Of a stretch of DNA of 64,000 bases, positions 56,998 through 64,000 are shown piece by piece. The translations under genes were made by a program, and so were the position numbers. Within the stretch, counting starts at the first letter, position 1. Every line of letters starts with the position of its first letter. The DNA comes from Lineus longissimus (Eukaryota; Nemertea; Pilidiophora; Heteronemertea; Lineidae). Below the pieces are notes generated by a model that saw only the letters and a list, made by a program, of their open reading frames with translations, did not search any database and had not been told where the DNA came from. The stretch covers positions 8,675,431-8,739,430 of the forward strand of contig NC_088322.1 in NCBI RefSeq assembly GCF_910592395.1, in the 5' to 3' direction.

Positions 56998-58214
56998 CAG
57001 AATCTACTAGTTGAGCCTCTTTCAGTGTCGGTACATGTAGTATTTACGCTGCGAGCAGAACCATAAAGCTTACTCTGCATGCTAGCTTTAATCAACTCCG
57101 AATTATTTCGACTCATCAAATCGATTCTGAAAGTAGACTTCATATCGTCACGGAATTTCTTGCAACCGAGACAGTATAAATAAAAGTTTATGGCGGGGTT
57201 TATCATTATACAAGTTAAAGCAATCTCGTATAAAACGTGCCGTAACTCACGTAGGGACGGGTCCGTGTCCTCGAGATATGGATAGATCGCATCCCAAAAG
57301 AGGTGATCTAACGTGAAGGGCGTGACGGCTATGGTGAAGACCCAGGTCACCAAGAGAAGCATGACTGTGATCTGCCTATCCTGGCTACGGCGGGACTTGC
57401 GCACCGAATCGCTTCGGACCGAATCCGAAATCCCGAGATTCTTCGACTCTTGCCCACGTTTCGTGACGTTGTATACAATTAAGACATTTAGGATAAGTAA
57501 ACTGAACAATGGCGTGTAAAAAACTAGATACGTTAAGCTGTGTTGGAAGGCGATTTCGTAGTCTGGTGAAACGATGGCGACATCGAAAGGACACTTAAAT
57601 TTCAAGACGTTCGCCTGCGGATACGCGACCCTAATGAACTGTTGCGCGTTGAAAAGTGCAGCAACCACAGCCATTGCGATAATGCATTTCTTGGATCGAC
57701 GTGGCGTGCACAGTGTGACGCTTCTTAACGGAAACCCGACAGCTATAAAACGATCCACTGTCATTAAGACCAACGTCCAATGAGAGTTCGACATACTGAA
57801 ATAAGCCACGAATATAAACTCCTTGCAGAATATATCGCCATTTACCCAAAACGTGTCCGGGGTCAGTTTTAGAAGATATCGCTGGAAGGAATACACCAGT
57901 AAAGTAAATGAGTCAAAGAAAGTCAGAGCACGCATGTAAACACATGTCGACTGTCTTGCATATTTTCTAAGAACAAGAAACGATAAAATATTCCCAATTA
58001 TTCCAATAAAAATCAATGTTGGCGAAACTATCATATTCGTCACAAATATAATGTCATTGAACAGCTTTTGGTGCTCTGCTGGCGGAAGCCGGTCTTGTAC
58101 GGTTTTTACAGGAGGTGGCCTGTTTGTGGCCCGATCTTGATCGAATATGGCCGTCATATTAACGTCTCTTGTCTGCGCGCTGGTAGAGTATGGAGGACAT
58201 GCAGATGAGGTCAC
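56997..58214 (-). CDS. Class A (rhodopsin-like) neuropeptide-type GPCR, intronless, 405 aa
   Basis: Complete seven-TM receptor in one exon. The N-terminus (about 55 residues) has a sequon at N19. TM1 carries GN (74-75) in IIGNILSFLVL. TM2 has RALTFFDSFTLLV with the conserved Asp (D101). C130 and C208 are the probable disulfide pair. TM3 ends LMTVDRFIAVGFPL (DRF at 154-156 for DRY). A basic third loop (SVRKSRRSQDRQ) leads to TM6 VTWVFTIAVTPF (F/Y-x-x-CWxP variant with TP). TM7 has INPAINFYLYCLGCKKFR (NPxxNFY, 339-345), then a Ser/Thr-rich tail. INPAINFYLYC is characteristic of invertebrate FMRFamide/TRH-receptor-like and sex-peptide-receptor-like families. The ligand is not determinable; plasma-membrane G-protein signalling is inferred from the family. 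Confidence 0.9.
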   Translation of the reverse strand: MTSSACPPYSTSAQTRDVNMTAIFDQDRATNRPPPVKTVQDRLPPAEHQKLFNDIIFVTNMIVSPTLIFIGIIGNILSFLVLRKYARQSTCVYMRALTFFDSFTLLVYSFQRYLLKLTPDTFWVNGDIFCKEFIFVAYFSMSNSHWTLVLMTVDRFIAVGFPLRSVTLCTPRRSKKCIIAMAVVAALFNAQQFIRVAYPQANVLKFKCPFDVAIVSPDYEIAFQHSLTYLVFYTPLFSLLILNVLIVYNVTKRGQESKNLGISDSVRSDSVRKSRRSQDRQITVMLLLVTWVFTIAVTPFTLDHLFWDAIYPYLEDTDPSLRELRHVLYEIALTCIMINPAINFYLYCLGCKKFRDDMKSTFRIDLMSRNNSELIKASMQSKLYGSARSVNTTCTDTERGSTSRF

Positions 58215-59232
58215 AGTCGGTTCTAGAATGGGTTTTTTATTGACTCTAAGGCCTCCGTCATTTCAGTGGGATAACGCAGCCGTACCGAGATCGGTTACTT
58301 ATCAACTCCGTATGGCCAAACCAGTGCGGAAAGACAGGGAACCGGTCTTTTTACGGGTGTGTCAGGTTTGGGAGGTCAAAAACTAATCTAATCATAGCCG
58401 TTGCCAGTTAGCAGCAAAATCGCACACATTTCCAAATGTATTTCGTTAGGTCCTATACCGATTTGTGACCAGGTACATCGGTTTATTGGCAACAAACCCT
58501 GGCCTGACGATGAAGCGTTCTGGTAAACTCACTTAAAGTAGGAACTCATTCGGGGACTTGGTATCAGAAAAAATCGGGTCATACAAAGAAGGAACAGCGT
58601 AATGATAATGTTGCTGTGATAGAAAAATGGCGCTGTTCTGCACTCATTTTTGACTTCGACTGCTTGTCTGATGCTTCGTTTTTACCTGTTCTTCTTATAA
58701 GCGAAATCACTACAGCATATTTCAGGAACAGGTGAGAAGCAGGGGAAGGGGTACTGCGAATGGGGCTTCCAAAAAGATGAAGTGATCGGATTCGCGGTTG
58801 CAGACGAACCCGCACATCCATACTTTACCATTTGGAAAACAGGGATCTCACTCTATGTTCATCGATTTCAAAATCCCACGCGTGTCGCCAAATGTTACAA
58901 AGCACGAAAATATATTGAACCCACTGCTCTGTTAGCACTTTGACGCGTTGCGTAGAGCACATGTCTCTTCAGCGGATAGGTAAGTTATAAGATCCTGAAA
59001 ATAGAATGTCCTGTACAACAGTTCTTTGGAATGTGATGTCAGTTGCAAGGTGATATCACGAGACGTCCGCCTACTTGAAACACCGTGTCGTTCTTTATGT
59101 CACGAATGACAAGTGAAAGGTGACACGTCACATTTGAAAATCATGGTTTGCTAAGTTTTAATAGCATCTAGTTGCAAGTTGTAACAAGTACTGTTTTAGG
59201 TAAACCCAGTCTTATGTACAATAGGCCCTTTG

Positions 59233-59407
59233 GCAGATACACCGGTACCACCTCGGGTTGGGAAAACAAACCATCTTTACAATAGATCTTCATGCTTAAA
59301 GACGCCGCCAGACAGTCTCGAGAGACATTTTCTGGCGTCATTTACCGTAAAAACCTATTGTGTAAAGTTTGTTTTCCCGACCCTAGGTGGTACCGGCGTA
59401 TCTTGCA
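59233..59407. mobile_element. MITE family 3: 175-bp element with ~40-bp inverted repeats
   Basis: The left end CAGATACACCGGTACCACCT CGGGTTGGGAAAACAAAC pairs with the right end, which reverse-complemented reads AGATACGCCGGTACCACCTA GGGTCGGGAAAACAAAC. The core has TTTACAATAG on the left and its counterpart TTTACACAATAG on the right. Non-coding. Confidence 0.75.
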
Positions 59408-60204
59408 AATGGTCGATTCGCAAGTTAATACCTACCACGGACAAGGGGAAGATGTCTGTCTGGAATGAAATATTTAGCTTTAGGGTCGGCTTCATATAAA
59501 GTTCACGTTTTCAAATGTAACGCGTCATCATTCATATATTATCATTGATGAAAAGATAAAAAAACAAGTCATTTCCGAAAAGCGGTCTACATACGATTCC
59601 CGATGTCAATTTTCACCATCATGTCGTGTCATGTCATGTTTTCAAGCCAGAGTCAGTCAATGCCGTGCTCGCAACAAGTGACAAGTGAAACTATGACCAT
59701 GACAAGTCAGCGTAAAACATAAACCTGATTGGGGATGTGTTCATCACTTACATATCTAGGTCTAAAACAAGCACGAAATGGTTCCGAACCTATAAAAACT
59801 TTTACTAAGAAACATGATTGCATCAGATTATATAGAAAGAGCAGGATTAGTATTTCCAATTGTAGAACGATGACAGTGTGGCCGAGTTCAATCCCTGCAG
59901 CAATATCCCGCAATTGAAAAGCAATGAACAAAACCACTAGTAAAGCTAGATCGGAATTGGCCAAGCAATTTAGATATAAAACCAAGGAATCCGTTATGTT
60001 AATCTTTGTGAAGACTGTTCAACATCATCCCTCTAAGCAGGCAGTCAAGACCCCGTATCCGCACACATCCAGGGAATTTGTTCGCATCACTTTAGGTGGA
60101 TGAAGAGGTTGTCGTTGATAAAATTCTTCGCCAAATATTTTGCTTCCTGTGATGCTCATAACGATCCGCTTGCCAGTGTTCAAAACATTTTTACCAGCGT
60201 TCCA

Positions 60205-60405
60205 ATTTTGAGTTGCAAAATCGAAGTTTTAGCTGCCATGGCTGCCAGAATCCAAATTATTTGTCACAGTATCGTTTGAATGTTAAATCGCGAGATTTCG
60301 GAATTTCAGTTTCCGTTAGGTTGAATTTCCAGCTGCTTGACTTTTGAAATCTTAGTTGCTAAAGTTTGGAGTTTCGTCACATTTAGTTTCGACTTCGTTT
60401 GCAGC
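60205..60405. repeat. Degenerate ~22-bp tandem array
   Basis: Variants of TTTCGAATTTCAGTTGC recur: AATCGAAGTTTTAGCTGC, GGTTGAATTTCCAGCTGC, TTTTGAAATCTTAGTTGC and GTTTCGACTTCGTTTGC. Strongly diverged, so boundaries are approximate. Confidence 0.4.
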
Positions 60406-61483
60406 AATTCCCGCAGTAATTCTTCTTGAGAAGCTTCTTTTGTTCTGCATGCCCTCACATGGCAGTCTTATTATGACACGGAGAAGTCCACGGGTTATTA
60501 TAATGAAACAAGAAGCTACGTATGTTCGAGGTGTTAAACAATGGTTATAATGCTGGACCTTTGACACCACGAATCGCTCCGGCATCTTGAATTCACCGTG
60601 ATGTTCTTTGATATAGTAGTATTACTCACCGGATTCGTTTTGACAACACAGGCAACGTAATTTGAGACTGACTCTTGCAACCGCCTTTCATTATACTCAG
60701 AATTGATATTGATATCTTCGAGATGTATAGCAACCAAAAACTGGTAATTGTTTAGAAAAATACCTTGTAGTGTCGGGTGTGTGCAATAAAAAAGCTCTGA
60801 ACTTCATGATCAATAGGTACATGTACCAACTTCGATAATTTATTGTAACATATCACATTATTCACAAATTCATGCCAATCATGTAGAATACACTTTATAC
60901 ATTTTTAATTTTAGTTACAAGAAAGATACAATAATGCTGCTGATGCTAGACCGCCAGAGTCAGTCAATAGTTCTTGAAAATAATCCCTTCAAAATACTGT
61001 TAGATTGAAGAGTTTTCTTACATTATGGACCTCAAATTGCAGGTTTCGTCTGCAGTTTGAGACAAAGAAGTTCCAATATCGTGAAGATTTTAATGCTTGT
61101 TGACTCTATTAAGTGTGTGCTGTATTCGAATTCCAACCCGCGTAAAATCCCCATAAGACTTTTAGTTAAGGTCTTATCAGTTCGTATACATGTTCAACTA
61201 CAATCTCTACACGATTCTTGTAAGATTCTTAGTTGGAAGACTCAGTAAAACTTCTAAAAATCCTCTTATTAGGATTTTCGAGCTGTGAGATAACTAAACT
61301 GTTCTAACAATTCCACTTGATATTCAACAGTGCTGCGGTGTGGAATCTGGTGTCAATGTCAGGCAATTGCGCAATGTCAGGTAACTCGACAACACTCTGT
61401 ACATCACAGAAGTCCGTGCGTACATGCATTGGGCAGGAATATCTTTGAACTCCAGTCATGTCAGTTGAAAAGCTCGCCAGACC

Positions 61484-64000
61484 TCATATTGAATAAAGTT
61501 CTAAGTTATCGTCTTGATGGTCGTGGTGGTTGCTGACGTCAGAGTCTCGTCGATTCACGATCTCGTGCAAATCCTCCATCTGCACGTGACGATATCGCTC
61601 AATCTGCTTCAGTTTACGCTGCCAGTAGAGTTGATATGATATCACTGTTGCAACCAGAACGATTGCAATTATCCCGAAAAAAAAGGTGGCAATGATCAAA
61701 GGATGCTTCGAGAGGTTGAAGTGTATACCTGCAATAAGTAGACGACGGAAACTAAAAAAATAGAACACTGAAAATTTCGCCAGGGGATCACATAGCCGCT
61801 TTTTATCCAAAATCTAAGACATTGTGAAACAACTAAAAAAGGCAATTTTAATGAGATTTAAAAATGATTGCCTCACTATTTCACTAGTGCAGTAAACTTT
61901 TGATAAATGGTCACATGCATGTATGCACAGGTCATGTCGAACAGTACGTCATTAAAAAAAATACAGATGGTGATCTCTGACCTCTTTGACAACTAATCTT
62001 CATTTTGGTCGTGTGCAGCACATCGAAATCACTCGGGAAAAATACGTTTATACCGACTTTTCTACAAAAATGCCTCAAGCAGCATGAACACAACTTAGAA
62101 AATCTGTTCCAGTCATTGGTTTAACGTGTCGATGAACATGCCTTTTATCTTATTACGGTGCTTTATCAGGCTGAAGTTTTACTCTTAGCTGGTGTTTTAG
62201 TAACGGCCCAAACGCGGTTTTCTCTCGAAAACTTCATAACTTAATGATTTAATTCTGCCAAGAATCAAGTGCTGGTTTGGTCACCCTTATGAAAAGAAAC
62301 CACTCACTTAAACATCCGGCTTCGTCGATATGATCTTTACAATCGCCATATCCATCGCAGCGATCCACTGGAAGGATACAGTGATCTTCGCCCGGGCATG
62401 GGAGGTAGCCCGGACGGCACCGCTCGTCATCTAAAAAGCATAGATTGAACGGACGTAAGAGAGGGTTTGTGATGTGTGTGCTGATGCGCTGATCACAACA
62501 CAACTGGCATTGGTGATATCAATTTACCCCGACGCAGATGGAGGGGAAGGAGTATCACGGCCTTCAGTGACTGGATTAAGATATCATAATATAATTCGTT
62601 TATAAGGTCATTAATCCCATTCTCACCAATCCAATGGTACCCTAGATTGCGATAGTAACCGAGGACTACTCTGTTTCCCCTTTGAGTAAAATTTGTTTCG
62701 AACCAGTCCGGCTGCATAGTTCCTCGATTTTTCGCAGTGAGACTAAAAAATCGGAGAACGACAATGCTTGAATGTACCCAATGTATCGCAAAATCACTCA
62801 TTTGAGAAGACAGAAGGACATTTTTCTGCTGCAGTCACGTTCTAGTTTACTTATTATCTATTCATCTGTGAAAAGTTGGTTATTCTGTCTTTAGGAGAAA
62901 GAATTTCTGTATTGAAAAAAGAAAACATACAGAGGAATTTTGCGGAGGCCGTCTCGTAACTATGGAAACTGGCTTGACGAACATGTAACCTCGGTCACCA
63001 CCGGACACCTCTTTGTAAAGTATGATGTTATATTATATACTATCGTTTTATTATGCTGTAATATATCAAAACTTTAGGTGCGCTCACCCGTGCAATTCCT
63101 TTCATCCGTGCCGTCAATACAGTTGATCACATTATCACAGCGGCTGAAGTAATTCACACATTGTGGGATCTCTGTGCATTTGAATTCATTGGTCGTGCAG
63201 TCAATATCTGACGAAATGAAAATACAATGATACAATCATGTTGCGCCTCAGTAAAAATCCGTTTACTGATTGGCTCACAGGCGTAACGTGTCCACCTGAC
63301 AATTGCATCTGCGCTGAAAACAGTAACATATGGCCTGGGGGTGGGGGGTGGGGGTGGGGGGTTATGAGATTTAGCACATGCCGTTCTGTTAATTGGTAAG
63401 GTTGGCTGCCCATAAATAATGCAAATTAGAACTTTGAACCAGTGCAATTATATTATATAAGAATCTAATATGAGCTTTTAGCAGTGTTTAGTGAAATTTA
63501 CAAAATAAAAACGCAAGAAAGGAAAAACTATTTTCAGTACTGCAAAATTACGCATGAAACGAAAAAAAATATTTTCCAAAGCTACAATTTACAACTAACA
63601 ATTTCTTCTTACTGCACCACTTGGAAAGTAAGAAAAATGTTTATCCCTTGATTTAGAGATGTATGGTTACCTTACTATTGCCATTCAAAGGGGCACTAGC
63701 TTTGGACTGATCACTATACATCTGCAGAAGTCGAGCTTTGTCTCTTTACAAAGCTGAGAAGGGAACATGTAATCAACTTCACCCTGGGATAGGGTTCTGG
63801 TTGATTGCAGCTTGAGAGGGAGGGAGATGAAAGTACGCACCTGCATTGTAACGTATTGTAAAGTTGACCTTCTCTACTCCTTCTGCGCTAGCTGTGGCTG
63901 CCACTTTGACTAATATCTCAATATTTTCTTCGAGAATCCTCGGCAGCTGCCCATCGCAAGAATAAGGCGTAGGGTTGCTGTCATATGTCGGCGATATCAG
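61484..64000 (-). CDS. CUB-LDLa-LDLa-TM membrane protein, 3' part (gene continues past right edge)
   Basis: Four exons in minus-strand order: 64000-63841, 63207-63088, 62430-62308 and 61728-61484, all joined in phase 1 with GT-AG sites. The first (cut by the edge) encodes the end of a CUB-like domain (SPTYDSNPTPYSCDGQLP ... EKVNFTIRYNA). The second is an LDL-receptor class A repeat (six Cys, ending NCIDGTDERNC). The third is another LDLa (CRPGYLPCPGEDHC ... CDGYGDCKDHIDEAGC). The last has a short linker, TM HPLIIATFFFGIIAIVLVATV and a ~58-residue tail rich in Arg, His and Asp that ends NLELYSI. Separate symmetrical exons per LDLa are usual. The order resembles NETO, LEV-10 and LRP3/10/12-type co-receptors, but the N-terminus is missing, so no name is given. 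A cell-surface receptor or accessory subunit is likely. Confidence 0.85.
63337..63361 (+). repeat. G-rich tract, quadruplex-prone
   Basis: Four G-runs of five or six separated by single T (GGGGGTGGGGGGTGGGGGTG and on). Such spacing readily forms intramolecular G-quadruplexes. It lies in an intron of the CUB/LDLa gene, so the pre-mRNA (minus strand) is C-rich there. Confidence 0.8.

Larger units (their letters stand above)
58215..61483. other. Intergenic with an inverted-repeat element and degenerate repeats
   Basis: Holds the MITE at 59233-59407, the second copy of the 56611-type dispersed repeat at 59567-59700, and a degenerate ~22-base T/G-rich repeat array at 60205-60405. Plus-strand TTTATT near 60839 could give the poly(A) signal of the CUB/LDLa gene. 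No gene was found; frames are short and overlap on both strands. Confidence 0.45.

Noticed and set aside
1-64000. CRISPR arrays, bacterial operons, rRNA genes
   Set aside because: None seen; introns, poly(A) signals and gene families are all animal-type.

Overview
The window is animal (metazoan) nuclear DNA. Coding exons have GT-AG introns whose phases agree. The genes are a rhodopsin-class peptide receptor, an MCT/SLC16-type carrier, a CUB/LDL-receptor-A membrane protein, a CD225/dispanin protein, GT32 glycosyltransferases and a reprolysin-like metalloprotease. AT-rich spacers carry CR1/L2-like LINE fragments and small DNA transposons. The mix suggests a bilaterian invertebrate (lophotrochozoan or invertebrate deuterostome, probably marine). 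The sequence alone does not settle the phylum.

Layout: (1) 1-609, minus: N-terminal half of a class A GPCR running off the left edge. (2) 6010-12043, plus: an eight-exon secreted metalloprotease of 232 aa, assembled from splice sites and invisible as a long ORF. It has HEIGH but Glu in place of the third zinc-ligand His. (3) 14519-16138, minus: single-exon 539-aa protein with a long disordered N-terminus and a C-terminal CD225/dispanin membrane domain. (4) 16.2-41.7 kb: a gene-poor stretch of about 25 kb rich in repeats. It holds a 5'-truncated LINE with a 13-bp target-site duplication and two nearly identical ~770-bp elements flanked by TTAA, one nested in an older palindromic element. (5) 42033-43673 and 45807-48650, plus: tandem single-exon GT32 paralogues. 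The second has a stalk expanded into about seven to eight copies of a unit present once in the first. (6) 52181-55516, plus: four-exon MCT-like transporter. (7) 56997-58214, minus: complete intronless class A GPCR whose stop codon overlaps an AATAAA. (8) 61484-64000, minus: the 3' four exons of a CUB-LDLa-LDLa-TM protein running off the right edge.

The genes do not form an obvious pathway. Most encode membrane, secretory-pathway or extracellular proteins. The points most worth a second look are the metalloprotease (altered zinc site, no visible prodomain, tandem copies of its own splice-junction segments), the expanded glycosyltransferase stalk, and the TTAA-flanked elements whose empty target sites can be read in the window.
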